The position numbers were made by a program, and so were the translations under genes. From Pseudomonas sp. Root71 (lineage in GTDB: Bacteria > Pseudomonadota > Gammaproteobacteria > Pseudomonadales > Pseudomonadaceae), in NCBI RefSeq assembly GCF_001429045.1, contig NZ_LMHY01000002.1, forward strand, positions 1 through 64,000: a stretch of 64,000 nt of DNA, given 5' to 3'. Under the pieces are notes generated by a model. The model worked only from the letters and a program-made list of their open reading frames with translations, ran no database searches and was not told the DNA's origin. This document shows positions 38,802-47,124 of the stretch, in pieces; within the stretch, counting starts at the first letter, position 1, and every line of letters begins with the position of its first letter.

Positions 38802-40721
38802 TCAGACGCGGAAGTGGCTCACCATCTGCTGCAATTGACCACCCAGCCGCGCCAGTTCAATGCTGGACTTGGCGGTCTCATCGCTCGCCGCTGCGGTCTG
38901 TTCGGACACATCGCGCACGTTGATGATGCTGCGGCTGATCTCTTCGGCCACGGCGCTTTGCTGTTCGGCAGCGGCGGCGATCTGCTGGTTCATCGACTGG
39001 ATGTTGGACACCGTGCGGGTGATGTTCTCCAGTGAGTCGCCGGCCTTGCGGGTCAGGGCCACGCTGCTGTCGGTGAGGACGCGGCTGTTGTTCATCACCG
39101 CCGACACTTGTTGCGTGCCGTTCTGCAGGCCGGCTACCAGGCCTTCGATTTCCTCGGTGGATTTCTGCGTGCGCTGGGCCAGGCCTCGGACCTCGTCGGC
39201 CACCACCGCAAAACCTCGACCGGCTTCACCGGCACGTGCCGCTTCGATGGCGGCATTGAGTGCCAGCAGGTTGGTCTGTTCGGCGACGGCCTTGATCACG
39301 TCCATGACGCTGCCGATCTTGTCGCTTTCCTTTTGCAGCACGCTCATGGCCTCGGTGGAGCGCACCACTTCGTTGGCCAGGCGCTCGATCTGGGCAATGG
39401 CTTCGTTGACCACTTTGTCACCCTCACGGGCTTCGCCGTCCGCCGCCGCAGCGGCTTGCGAGGCTTCTTCGGCGTTGCGCGCGACTTCCTGCACGGTGGC
39501 GGTCATCTCGTGCATGGCGGTGGCCACCTGATCGGTCTCGACTTTCTGGCTGTTGACCCCGGCACTGGTCTGCTCGGTCACGGCCGACAGCTCTTCGGCG
39601 GCGCTGGCGATCTGGGTCACGCCGTCGCGGATGCCGCTGATCAAGTCGCGCAGGGTCACACCCATGCGCGCGATGCCTTGCTGCAACACGCCGAGTTCGT
39701 CGCGACGGGTGACCAGCACGTTGTGGGACAGGTCACCGCTGGCGATGCGATCGACCACCGCCAGGGTTTCGCGCAATGGCCGGGTGATCTGGCGAGTGAT
39801 GACCACGGCGGCAATGGTGCCCACCAGCAGTGCAAGCAACGTGCTGATCAGTTGCAGGGTCCGGGCCTGGGCGCTTTCGGCATCACGTCGGTCGAGCTGG
39901 ATTTGATACAGCTGATCGCTCTGGGACACGATGGCCGCGCCCTGGTCGGTCATTTCCTTGCGCGCTTGCACCGCGTCATTGCTGGCGGCTTTATAGGCCT
40001 GCAAGGCGCTGCGGTAGTTGCCCAACGCGGTTTCCAGCTGACGCAGGGCGTCTTGCTGGGAGTCGGCGAAATGCGTGTTCAGCGGTTTCAGGCTGGCGAT
40101 GGCGGCGTCCAGTTGGCCGACGGCTTTTTGCTCGGTCTCGGCATTGGTACTGGCGGTGTAGCCGCGCACTTCGTAGCGCGCCAGCAGGAACGCTTCCTTG
40201 GCCGCGGTGATGGCCTGGAACTGTTCGAAGCGCTGGTCGCTCAACGGCATTTGCTGCACGCGGGCATTGATGTCATTGATCAGCGTGTTGGCGGTTTCGG
40301 CGTTGGCACTCATGGCGTCGCGGGCGCTGTTGCCGGCGCGATAGGCGCTGCGCATCTTGCCCAGGGACGTCCTGTAGGCGTCGATGACGGCGCCTTGCTC
40401 GCGCAGCAGCTTGAGGTTTTCCGGGCTCTTGAACTTCGCCAGCAGGGCTTGCTGCTGGGCCGAGAAGGCGTCAAGGGTAGTCTGTACGTTCTGCGCGGCG
40501 GTTTCGTCGCCGTTGGTCAGCATGTATTGCAGGCGAACCACGCGCAGCTTGGTCAGGCCGGCGTTGAGCTGGGTGATGTCACTCATCCAGTTGCTGCGGT
40601 CGATCAACCCGCCCAGGCTGGTCCAGCCGGTCAGGGCCAGGACGCAGGTCAGTGCCAGGACCAGGCCAAACCCCAGGCCCAGTTTCAGGTTCACGCTGAT
40701 GTTGCCGAACCAGCTATTCAT
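38802..40721 (-). CDS. Methyl-accepting chemotaxis protein, McpS/HBM type
   Basis: This 639-residue chemoreceptor starts [19 protein letters not shown], with TM1 about 12-32, a long helical periplasmic sensor (about 35-285), TM2 about 290-310, HAMP ([21 protein letters not shown]) and a signalling domain with the invariant tip [19 protein letters not shown]. The sensor length and N terminus resemble the helical bimodular (HBM) domain of P. putida McpS, which senses organic acids; the ligand here is inferred. There is no C-terminal CheR-binding pentapeptide. The start at 40721 has a GGAG site; the longer frame adds 34 unrelated residues. Confidence 0.92.
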   Translation of the reverse strand: MNSWFGNISVNLKLGLGFGLVLALTCVLALTGWTSLGGLIDRSNWMSDITQLNAGLTKLRVVRLQYMLTNGDETAAQNVQTTLDAFSAQQQALLAKFKSPENLKLLREQGAVIDAYRTSLGKMRSAYRAGNSARDAMSANAETANTLINDINARVQQMPLSDQRFEQFQAITAAKEAFLLARYEVRGYTASTNAETEQKAVGQLDAAIASLKPLNTHFADSQQDALRQLETALGNYRSALQAYKAASNDAVQARKEMTDQGAAIVSQSDQLYQIQLDRRDAESAQARTLQLISTLLALLVGTIAAVVITRQITRPLRETLAVVDRIASGDLSHNVLVTRRDELGVLQQGIARMGVTLRDLISGIRDGVTQIASAAEELSAVTEQTSAGVNSQKVETDQVATAMHEMTATVQEVARNAEEASQAAAAADGEAREGDKVVNEAIAQIERLANEVVRSTEAMSVLQKESDKIGSVMDVIKAVAEQTNLLALNAAIEAARAGEAGRGFAVVADEVRGLAQRTQKSTEEIEGLVAGLQNGTQQVSAVMNNSRVLTDSSVALTRKAGDSLENITRTVSNIQSMNQQIAAAAEQQSAVAEEISRSIINVRDVSEQTAAASDETAKSSIELARLGGQLQQMVSHFRV

Positions 40722-40948
40722 CTCATTGCTCCAGGAACTTGGTACTTCTTTATCGTCGGTTGGCTGGAAGATTGTTTTTTTTGGAAGCCGCCAAGCTGTG
40801 TAAGCAGGATGTATCGGCAGCAATCCCGGGAGCTGAAAGGATTTTTCCGAACGGATTCTGTAACAAAATTTTTACAGCGCTTTTAAGCTTTTTTTCACAA
40901 ACGTTTCACCAGTCACCGACGCACGTTTCCTTAACCTGCCGGGATCTA

Positions 40949-41653
40949 ATGAGGCAGTGTTTGCTGGCGAGGCAGCGTGATGTGGAATTAAGACTGAGTC
41001 TTTTCGGGATAAAGCGCTCGATCGATCTGAGCCGCTTCGCCCGTTATCGCAACGCTGCGGTAGTGTTGGCCTCGGCGCTGCTGGTGATCCCGTTGACGGT
41101 GTTCTTGCTGCGACCTGCCGCCGTTCCGGACCTGGCTCACGGCAATGTGAGCGGTGCACAGGCGTTGATGACCGGATGGGCCAAGGGCGACCTGATCGTT
41201 CTGGTGCGCCACGTCGAGCGCTGCGATCACTCCTCGGCGCCTTGCCTGGTTGGCAACGATGGCATTACCGAGCGTTCTCGTCGTGTTGCCGAGAACCTCG
41301 GGGCACAGTTCAAACACCTTGGCCTGGGCAAGGTCGATATCTACAACAGCCCGATCCAGCGCACTGCGCAGACTGCCAACTTCATGTTCAACAAGGTTGG
41401 CGCGGGGGAAGACTGGCTGATCAGTTGCAAGGGCACCATGCTGCGCGACGCGCTGGCGCACAAGGTGGCCGGGCGCAACATGATTCTGGTGACCCACAGC
41501 GAATGCATGGACCAACTGGAAAAAGAGCTCCATTTGCCGACTTCGACCCTGGGTTACGGGGCCTCTCTGTTTATCTCCGCCGAATCGCCACAGGCTCCGC
41601 GCATGCTTGGCTTTATCGAAGCATCGGATTGGCCGACGGTGACGCCCCGTTGA
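40949..41653 (+). CDS. Ais-like histidine phosphatase (LPS heptose-phosphate type)
   Basis: This 234-residue protein has one N-terminal TM segment (AAVVLASALLVIPLTVFLL) and a histidine-phosphatase core. The motif LVRHVERCDHSSAPC carries the catalytic His and RCD/C pattern typical of Ais/PmrG, which removes phosphate from LPS core heptose(II). The second active-site region is VTHSECMD. The start at 40949 is tentative; the ribosome site is weak and a much longer frame is open upstream. A PAP2 phosphatase follows 31 bases later. Confidence 0.78.
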   Translation: MRQCLLARQRDVELRLSLFGIKRSIDLSRFARYRNAAVVLASALLVIPLTVFLLRPAAVPDLAHGNVSGAQALMTGWAKGDLIVLVRHVERCDHSSAPCLVGNDGITERSRRVAENLGAQFKHLGLGKVDIYNSPIQRTAQTANFMFNKVGAGEDWLISCKGTMLRDALAHKVAGRNMILVTHSECMDQLEKELHLPTSTLGYGASLFISAESPQAPRMLGFIEASDWPTVTPR

Positions 41654-41684
41654 ATTTCACCATCCCTTTGAATCAGGACTGAGC

Positions 41685-42518
41685 ATGCTGACCGCTTCCC
41701 GCTACCGCTTTTACTGGATGAATTTTGGTATTCCGCTGGCCTGCGCGGTCGCGGTATTCCTGATGTTCGACATGACCAGCATCGACATCGCTTTCAACAA
41801 TTACTTTTTTGATCCGGTGACGCAGACGTACCCGTTGGACCAGGTCCATCTGTTCGAAAAAATCACCCACAAATGGGCGCGAATCATTCCGAACTGGACC
41901 GGCGAAATTGCGATTATCGGTGCCTTGCTGTCGTTTCTCTGGCCACGCCTGAAGGCTGAAAAACACGCGAAAATCATCGCCTTCCTGGAAAAAATCAAAG
42001 TCGCACCGATACTGCGCTTTGCCAACCGCCATCGACGCGACTTTCTCTACGTGGTGTTCGCGTTCTCCATCAGCACCGGGGTGATTCACTACCTCAAGGG
42101 CCACACCAGCGTGTATTGCCCGATCGAGACGACCCTGTACGGCGGCAAAATGGAGCACGTCGAGTGGTACGAGAATTTCGACCTGCTGAAAGTCGCTGGA
42201 GAGGGGCGCTGCTGGCCGGGCGGACATGCGTCGGGCGGCTTCACCATGCTGGCGTTGTACTTCGTGGCTCGCCGTTATCGCTGGCGCTATTCGAAAGCGA
42301 TCATGTACGGCTCGCTGGCACTCGGTTTCATCTATGGCACCACGCGAGTATTGCAAGGGTGGCACTACATGTCCCACACCTTCTGGGCCGGGATCTTCGT
42401 GTGGCTGGCGTGTTTGCTGACGGCGCTGGCGTTTTACGGGCGAGCGAGGCTGGAACAGCCGGTGCTCACCAGAGCGGAACAACCGGTGTTGGCGACTCAG
42501 ACTCAACCTGTGAATTGA
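41685..42518 (+). CDS. PAP2-family membrane phosphatase (lipid A/undecaprenyl type)
   Basis: This 277-residue protein has about six TM segments and the three PAP2 motifs: KGHTSVYCP (about 144-152), PGGHASGGF, and RVLQGWHYMSH with the catalytic His. The first motif normally reads K-x6-R-P; here the arginine is replaced by cysteine. Relatives dephosphorylate lipid A, phosphatidylglycerophosphate or undecaprenyl pyrophosphate. Pairing with an Ais-like phosphatase suggests an envelope phosphate function. A terminator follows. Confidence 0.85.
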   Translation: MLTASRYRFYWMNFGIPLACAVAVFLMFDMTSIDIAFNNYFFDPVTQTYPLDQVHLFEKITHKWARIIPNWTGEIAIIGALLSFLWPRLKAEKHAKIIAFLEKIKVAPILRFANRHRRDFLYVVFAFSISTGVIHYLKGHTSVYCPIETTLYGGKMEHVEWYENFDLLKVAGEGRCWPGGHASGGFTMLALYFVARRYRWRYSKAIMYGSLALGFIYGTTRVLQGWHYMSHTFWAGIFVWLACLLTALAFYGRARLEQPVLTRAEQPVLATQTQPVN

Positions 42519-42534
42519 GTCGTTGTTGAAGCGC

Positions 42535-42566
42535 AAAACCCGCATCTCGAAAGGGGCGGGTTTTTT
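42535..42566 (+). terminator. Terminator after the PAP2 phosphatase
   Basis: AAAACCCGC (42535-42543) and GCGGGTTTT (42556-42564) form a perfect 9-bp stem followed by further T residues. Confidence 0.92.
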
Positions 42567-42614
42567 GTTGCCCGAGGAAACCTTCAGTGAGTCTCGGATT
42601 GCGAATTCGCAGAC

Positions 42615-42640
42615 AAAAAAAAGCCCGCGGGAGGGCGGGC
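42615..42640 (-). terminator. Orphan terminator on the minus strand
   Basis: Read on the minus strand, GCCCGCC and GGCGGGC-type arms (GCCCGC at 42623-42628, GGCGGGC at 42634-42640) end in a run of eight T. No minus-strand gene ends here now; the nearest minus-strand gene to the right stops at 44434, beyond hipBA and its own terminator. Confidence 0.65.
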
Positions 42641-42885
42641 AAACCGTAGTTTCTTGAATGAGCGAGGGCAATGTACAGGCTGGCGTGAGGGGGTGGGGTG
42701 AAGAAAAATTCATCTGGATCAAAGCCCTGTACCAGAGCTTGCGACACCGCTACGGCAAATGATCCGCGGCAAGGTCGACCTCCGACCGGACACGCAAGCG
42801 GCCCTTGCGGCAGCGTTGGTGTCGATTGTGTTGGGGATATTGGTGGGGGGAGACGGGGGTGTAAGGCAAATTCGCAATAATGTTC
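42641..42885. other. Gene-free stretch with possible coding debris
   Basis: No intact gene is evident. One frame reads KFIWIKALYQSLRHRYGK then stop (up to about 42761), which looks like the C-terminal end of a protein with no beginning. A 67-codon frame from 42759 starts plausibly but runs into the hipBA operator and lacks a ribosome site. I regard this as leftovers from a rearrangement around hipBA. Confidence 0.35.
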
Positions 42886-42913
42886 TGTATACGATACATT
42901 TAAATATAAATGT
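42886..42913. promoter_or_regulatory. Candidate HipB operator: two overlapping palindromes
   Basis: TGTAT-ACG-ATACA (42886-42898) and ACATTTA-AATA-TAAATGT (42896-42913) are both perfect inverted repeats sharing three bases. They end 14 bases before the hipB start codon, where an autoregulatory HipB site is expected. Confidence 0.6.
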
Positions 42914-42927
42914 CACGGTAACTGAAC

Positions 42928-43179
42928 ATGGAATACGTCCTGCTGATATCCCGACTCGGTAGCCAAATACGTGAAACGCGTATCAGGCGCGGTCTGACAC
43001 AAGCTCGACTTGCTGAGCTCGCCGGTTTGACGCGGCAGAAAGTCATTGCTGTCGAGCAGGGTGTCGATACTGTTGCCATGAACGCTTACGCAAGAGTCTT
43101 GAGCGCTTTGGACTGCCAGCTCACCGTTATACCGGCGGCCATGCCGACCCTTGAAGAGCTTGGGGAGTTGTTCGAATGA
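42928..43179 (+). CDS. hipB: HipB-like antitoxin / XRE-type regulator
   Basis: This 83-residue protein has an HTH_3 domain (IRRGLTQARLAELAGLTRQKVIAVEQG, about 19-45). It overlaps the hipA start by four bases (ATGA), the standard antitoxin-toxin arrangement. HipB binds its operator and inhibits HipA. The base composition is more AT-rich than the neighbours, which together with the debris upstream suggests acquisition by transfer. Confidence 0.88.
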   Translation: MEYVLLISRLGSQIRETRIRRGLTQARLAELAGLTRQKVIAVEQGVDTVAMNAYARVLSALDCQLTVIPAAMPTLEELGELFE

Positions 43180-44375
43180 AAATGACCTCCCTCAAAGTCA
43201 GTACCCCAGAGGGCCATAGCGGCCGAATCCTCACCAGCGGCGATAATTATATTTTTCGCTATCTAGAAGACGCTTTACCCAACACCTCCATCAGTCTGTC
43301 GATGCCCGTGCGGGCTGACGAGTTTCGTCGGCGGGATCTGCATCCCGTATTCCAGATGAACCTTCCTGAAGGCTATATGTTGGAGCAGTTGCGCAATCGC
43401 CTGGCGAAAACCGTAAATGTCGATCCAATGTTGTTGCTTGCTCTTTCTGGCAGCAGTTCGCCAATTGGCAGGATTCAGGTGCATTCCGAAACCGTTGATG
43501 CCCTGCTTGGCGAACAGCAGTTCCCTGGAGAAAAACTCGAAGAAATTCTCACCTGGGATGGAGCGGAAGATATCTTCGCCGACCTTCTTGACCGCTATAT
43601 TTTACGGGCAGGTATATCGGGTGTTCAGCCGAAGGTTTTGGTGCCTGAGCAGCAAGATTTCGAATTGCGACGAGCCACCTCGAAAACCTCTGACTTGATA
43701 ATCAAGAGTGGCCGGGATGAGTTTCCAGGACTGGCCATCAATGAGTTCCTTTGCATGTCCATTGCCAAGGAGGCGGGCATTCCAGTCCCGCAGTTTTACC
43801 TGTCCGACAATGCAAGGCTGTTTGTCATGCGTCGCTTTGATCGGGACGACCAGCTTAACCCGATTGGATTCGAGGACATGGCCGCACTGATGGGGCTCTC
43901 GGCCGATCAGAAATACAGCAAAAGCTATGCTGCCATAGCCAAAGCGATTCGGCTGTTTTGCCCGGCAAACAATCAACGAACCTCGCTTGATCAACTTTTC
44001 GATTACATAGCGCTGAGCTGCATCGTTGGGAACGGCGATGCTCATTTAAAGAACTTCGGCTTGCTCTATTCGGAGCCGACCCAACGTGACGCGCGCCTCG
44101 CGCCGGCATACGACATCGTTAATACGACGGCCTATATCCCTGAAGATGTTTTGGCGCTAGACCTTATGGGTAACAAGTCGTTGTTTGCTTCCCGTCAGGG
44201 GTTGTTGGAGTTTGCACAGACGTGTGAGGTGGAACATCCTGAGTTGCGGATTCAGCGATTGCTTGCGGCAGTTGAGTTGGTGCTGAAGCGCTACCCTGAG
44301 TTTCGGGAGCAGGCGCCTCATGTGGTGAAGGCAATACAGCACGCGGCAGCCCCTTTCGCCCTGACGTTTGGGTAG
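43176..44375 (+). CDS. hipA: HipA-like serine/threonine kinase toxin
   Basis: This 399-residue HipA-family kinase has an N-terminal HipA_N region and a kinase core. GISGVQPKVLV is the ATP-binding loop, NGDAHLKN (286-293) carries the presumed catalytic D288, and PAYDIVNT carries the metal ligand D313. SSSPIGRI near residue 95 resembles the conserved N-terminal block. In E. coli HipA phosphorylates GltX and causes persistence. All core residues seem intact, so it is probably active. Confidence 0.9.
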   Translation: MKMTSLKVSTPEGHSGRILTSGDNYIFRYLEDALPNTSISLSMPVRADEFRRRDLHPVFQMNLPEGYMLEQLRNRLAKTVNVDPMLLLALSGSSSPIGRIQVHSETVDALLGEQQFPGEKLEEILTWDGAEDIFADLLDRYILRAGISGVQPKVLVPEQQDFELRRATSKTSDLIIKSGRDEFPGLAINEFLCMSIAKEAGIPVPQFYLSDNARLFVMRRFDRDDQLNPIGFEDMAALMGLSADQKYSKSYAAIAKAIRLFCPANNQRTSLDQLFDYIALSCIVGNGDAHLKNFGLLYSEPTQRDARLAPAYDIVNTTAYIPEDVLALDLMGNKSLFASRQGLLEFAQTCEVEHPELRIQRLLAAVELVLKRYPEFREQAPHVVKAIQHAAAPFALTFG

Positions 44376-44389
44376 TTTCAACATCAATT

Positions 44390-44428
44390 AAAATGGGCGA
44401 TTTCAGGAAAGTCGCCCATTTTGTTTTC
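44390..44428 (+). terminator. Terminator between hipA and the convergent small genes
   Basis: AAAATGGGCGA (44390-44400) and TCGCCCATTTT (44412-44422) form a perfect 11-bp stem with A- and T-rich flanks, so it can work in both directions. Confidence 0.92.
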
Positions 44429-44433
44429 CGAGA

Positions 44434-44682
44434 TCAAACCTGCATCCGCAACCGCCGCCCAACCACATCCAGCAAATCGCATCCATCGCGCAGGGACGTG
44501 ACCAGCACCCGCGCCAGTTCGCTGTAAACACCCTCATCAGCCGCGAAACTCTCTAGCAATTGCGTCGCGGTTCGAATGCGGTAGGCAGCTGTTTCATGCA
44601 GTACATCCAGCGGTGCTTCGGTGTCGATCAGCAGCGACGCGATGGTGCAGTCGATGCCGGTCATCGGCATGTATCGATCCAT
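44434..44682 (-). CDS. Small conserved Pseudomonas protein of unknown function
   Basis: This 82-residue soluble protein shows ETAAYRIRTATQLLESFA and a helical C terminus (LARVLVTSLRDGCDLLDVVGRRL). I do not recognise a domain. It starts two bases after the stop of the DUF6124-type gene, so the two are one operon; such pairs are common in Pseudomonas. No membrane segment or signal peptide. Confidence 0.65.
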   Translation of the reverse strand: MDRYMPMTGIDCTIASLLIDTEAPLDVLHETAAYRIRTATQLLESFAADEGVYSELARVLVTSLRDGCDLLDVVGRRLRMQV

Positions 44683-44683
44683 C

Positions 44684-45037
44684 TCAAGCCTCCACTTCGT
44701 CGAGTGGCGCGATGTTGTCCAGTGCCCGGTTCACCAGCAATTGCGCCAGCACGGCCAACTGCTGGATCGCCAGGGCGATGTTGCGAGGCGAACTCTCAAG
44801 CTCGCAGGCAAGGTCGGTGCTCATGACGTTGAGCGAGGCCAGGGTTTCGCTGGCGTGGGTGAGCAGGGACGGTGTGTCGATGTTGGGGCGCAGGGTGAAG
44901 ACGTGGCTGATGGGGTCGAGTTGATTGGGGTTGCGGAGGCGGGCGCTGATGGCGGGTTCGGTGGTTTTCGATAAGTCGATTTTGTCTTCAGCTAAATTGG
45001 CTGGGGTTTCCGGGGGATTGGGGCTGTTCTTTTTCAA
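44684..45037 (-). CDS. DUF6124-family small protein
   Basis: This 117-residue protein has the DUF6124 pattern: an N terminus MLKKNSPNPPET-like and a core ASETLASLNVMSTDLACELE plus LAIQQLAVLAQLLVNRAL. I chose the TTG start at 45037 because GAGGAA lies at the right distance and it yields the family N terminus. The alternative ATG at 45073 has no properly spaced ribosome site. Function unknown; this family occurs in many copies in pseudomonads. A structured leader lies upstream. Confidence 0.7.
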   Translation of the reverse strand: MKKNSPNPPETPANLAEDKIDLSKTTEPAISARLRNPNQLDPISHVFTLRPNIDTPSLLTHASETLASLNVMSTDLACELESSPRNIALAIQQLAVLAQLLVNRALDNIAPLDEVEA

Positions 45038-45079
45038 GATGGCATTCCTCACACTGTTTAGAGAAGCTGCCATCCCCTG

Positions 45080-45160
45080 CTGTCAAACAGGATTGGGTGG
45101 CAGCTATACGCGGGTTGACAGACCGGAAGTGTGAGAACCCGGTGCACCCGAAGGTGCCCC
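45080..45160 (-). promoter_or_regulatory. Candidate structured leader of the DUF6124-type gene
   Basis: On the minus strand a GCACC-TTCG-GGTGC tetraloop hairpin (45144-45157) is followed by CTGTCAA (45115-45121) pairing with TTGACAG (45080-45086), which closes a larger stem about 43 bases before the TTG start. This looks like a structured 5' leader. Confidence 0.45.
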
Positions 45161-45643
45161 GCGCACAGCCGCCATAATCGTGACTACATGCGCGAATGCA
45201 TGCTGTCTGATTTGGGAGGTGTGAAGATTACACTTTCAGCCTGTCAAAGCCGATCGCTGATTTGCAGCGACCCCTGAAGGCTATCGTCGAGAAGTTGCGT
45301 CCGCCAGTTCATGAAAGGCGATGCGTCTTGCGGGAAATGTCCTAGGACGCGGTGAAGTCGTTGCATCGATCACAGGTCACTCGATCTCACCGTGTGCTTG
45401 AAATGATGCCCCCAAAGCCTGACCCCCAACCCGCTCGTCCGGTCCAGTGACGACCCTGCAGTGCCCATATTGCAACCATGCACATAGCGGCATTGCGCGA
45501 CTGTCCATGTGACCCTATCGTCAGCTTTTACCTGCCACAAAGTGCTTTTGTGAGTTGTGGGCGTACGATGTAACTCACGTTTTCGCTGAATTCCTGGGGG
45601 GAGCGAACGAAGCGATCGAGCGATGTTGAATTGGAGAAAAATC
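45161..45643. other. Intergenic region, 480 bases, no gene seen
   Basis: I see no protein with plausible codon use. The inverted repeat GTGTAATCTTCACAC lies near 45220-45235 (minus strand) beside a TTGACA, which could be the promoter of the DUF6124-type gene. The right end holds the promoter and GGAG ribosome site of the small secreted protein gene. Confidence 0.4.
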
Positions 45644-45907
45644 ATGATTCGCAAGCACTACTTGAAAGCCCTGGCAACGCTGCTCATCGCCGCCGGCGTG
45701 CAGTGGGTGACGCTACCCGTCTACGCGACCGAGCAGGGTGAGCAGCGGCGTGAAGCTCGCGATACCCGGCAGGATGGGCGCTCTACTGCCCGGCAAACCA
45801 AGGATGAATGCAGAAAGGGCAGCGACAAGAGCAACGTGGAATGTCGCCAGGACAAGCGCAGCACCAAGCAGGATACCCGTCGCACGGCCCGGGATATCAA
45901 GTACTGA
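45644..45907 (+). CDS. Small secreted basic protein
   Basis: This 87-residue protein has a signal peptide (KALATLLIAAGVQWVTLPVYA) and a mature part that is almost only charged and polar residues. It has two similar blocks, RQDGRSTARQTKDECRKG and CRQDKRSTKQDTRRTARD, each with one Cys. A GGAG site precedes ATG 45644. No known family recognised; the mature part is probably unstructured or helical and periplasmic. Confidence 0.7.
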   Translation: MIRKHYLKALATLLIAAGVQWVTLPVYATEQGEQRREARDTRQDGRSTARQTKDECRKGSDKSNVECRQDKRSTKQDTRRTARDIKY

Positions 45908-46088
45908 TCGTTAGTGTGGGGCCTGTTTGCGCTTGCCGGCAGGCCGGTCAAGCGCTTCGGGATATCGAGAGATGGTGGATGTCCGCTTCGATCCAGGGTG
46001 GACATCATCGAAATGCGCTGTAGTCATGGTGGTCGTTTGCGCAAGAACGATGATGCAACCGTAAAGCCACCATGTTCTGGCTTGAGAC

Positions 46089-47108
46089 TCATCCGAACGT
46101 TACCAACACCTTGGCCGATTCATCTGCACGCGCGGCGGTAGCGAAGGCTTGCTCGAAGTCTTCGAAGGCGTAGCGATGACTGATCAGCGCGGTGGTGTCG
46201 ATCCGGCCGGCGGCGAGGATCTCCAGCACCTCGCCAAACTCGGTGGGATAGGCCATGGCGGTGGTCACTTCCATCTCCTTGCCCAGCGCCATCGCCAGAT
46301 CCATGGCGACCGGTGCGTGATGCACCGCCACCACCGTCAGATGCGCCCCGAAACGTGCGCGCGCAATGATTTGGGGAATGACCGGCGCTGCGCCCGACAC
46401 CTCGATGAATTCGTCGGTATCCACCACTGGCATCCCGTAGAGCGTGCTTGCGCCATGGCGCTGGCCGATTTCAGCCCAGAGATCGCAGTTGTCGGGATTG
46501 AAGGTGGCGTTTGCACCGAGCGCGCGCGCACGTTCTAGACGTGAGTCCACGCGATCGACGGCAATGATGTCCGCGACGCCGCGCAGACGGAGCATTGCCA
46601 CGACGCCGAGCCCGATGGGGCCCGCGCCGAAAACAACCACCTTGCTACCAGCGCCGGCACGCGACCGGTTGACGCCGTGCAGCGCGACGGCGAGCGGCTC
46701 GACCAGCGCAGCGGTTTCGAAGTCCAGGGTGTCGGGAATGGGGTAGACCGACGACTCGGCCATGACATTGCGCACGAGAATGTGCGAGGCGAAGGCCCCA
46801 GGGCCGCCGGAGCCGATCATGTTCGCAGGCGTCGTCGGGTTGACCACCACGCGCTGGCCTTTATGCAACGCCGTCACTCGCGCGCCCACCTCCTCGATCA
46901 CGCCCGAGAACTCATGCCCGAGCGACAGAGGACCATCGCCCCCCATCGGCAGGCCACCGGCGCGCGCATAACCGAGGTCAGAGCCGCAGATACCGCAGAC
47001 CACGACCTTGACCACAATATCGTCCGGCCCGGCACTGGGGCGTTGTACCTGTTCGACACGAATATCGTCAGGACCGTGAACCGTTGCATGAAGCATCAAT
47101 TTCGTCAT
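46089..47108 (-). CDS. Zinc-type alcohol dehydrogenase (MDR family)
   Basis: This 339-residue medium-chain dehydrogenase has the catalytic-zinc ligands C41 (CGICGSD), H65-E66 (GHEFSG) and the later ALVEPLAVALHG. The Rossmann motif is VVFGAGPIGLG. The four cysteines of the structural zinc lobe are absent; that region reads NPTTPANMIGSGGPGAFAS. The AAGGA site supports the start at 47108. It is the last gene of the five-gene minus-strand arm of the sulfation cassette and could oxidise a hydroxyl on the pathway intermediate. Confidence 0.9.
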   Translation of the reverse strand: MTKLMLHATVHGPDDIRVEQVQRPSAGPDDIVVKVVVCGICGSDLGYARAGGLPMGGDGPLSLGHEFSGVIEEVGARVTALHKGQRVVVNPTTPANMIGSGGPGAFASHILVRNVMAESSVYPIPDTLDFETAALVEPLAVALHGVNRSRAGAGSKVVVFGAGPIGLGVVAMLRLRGVADIIAVDRVDSRLERARALGANATFNPDNCDLWAEIGQRHGASTLYGMPVVDTDEFIEVSGAAPVIPQIIARARFGAHLTVVAVHHAPVAMDLAMALGKEMEVTTAMAYPTEFGEVLEILAAGRIDTTALISHRYAFEDFEQAFATAARADESAKVLVTFG

Positions 47109-47124
47109 AGTGGATTCCTTCATT

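Noticed and set aside
42759-42962. 67-codon plus-strand frame before hipB
   Set aside because: It runs through the operator palindromes and into hipB, without a ribosome site.
45370-45654. 94-codon minus-strand frame in the 45-kb gap
   Set aside because: Overlaps the start of the small secreted protein gene and shows no coding features.
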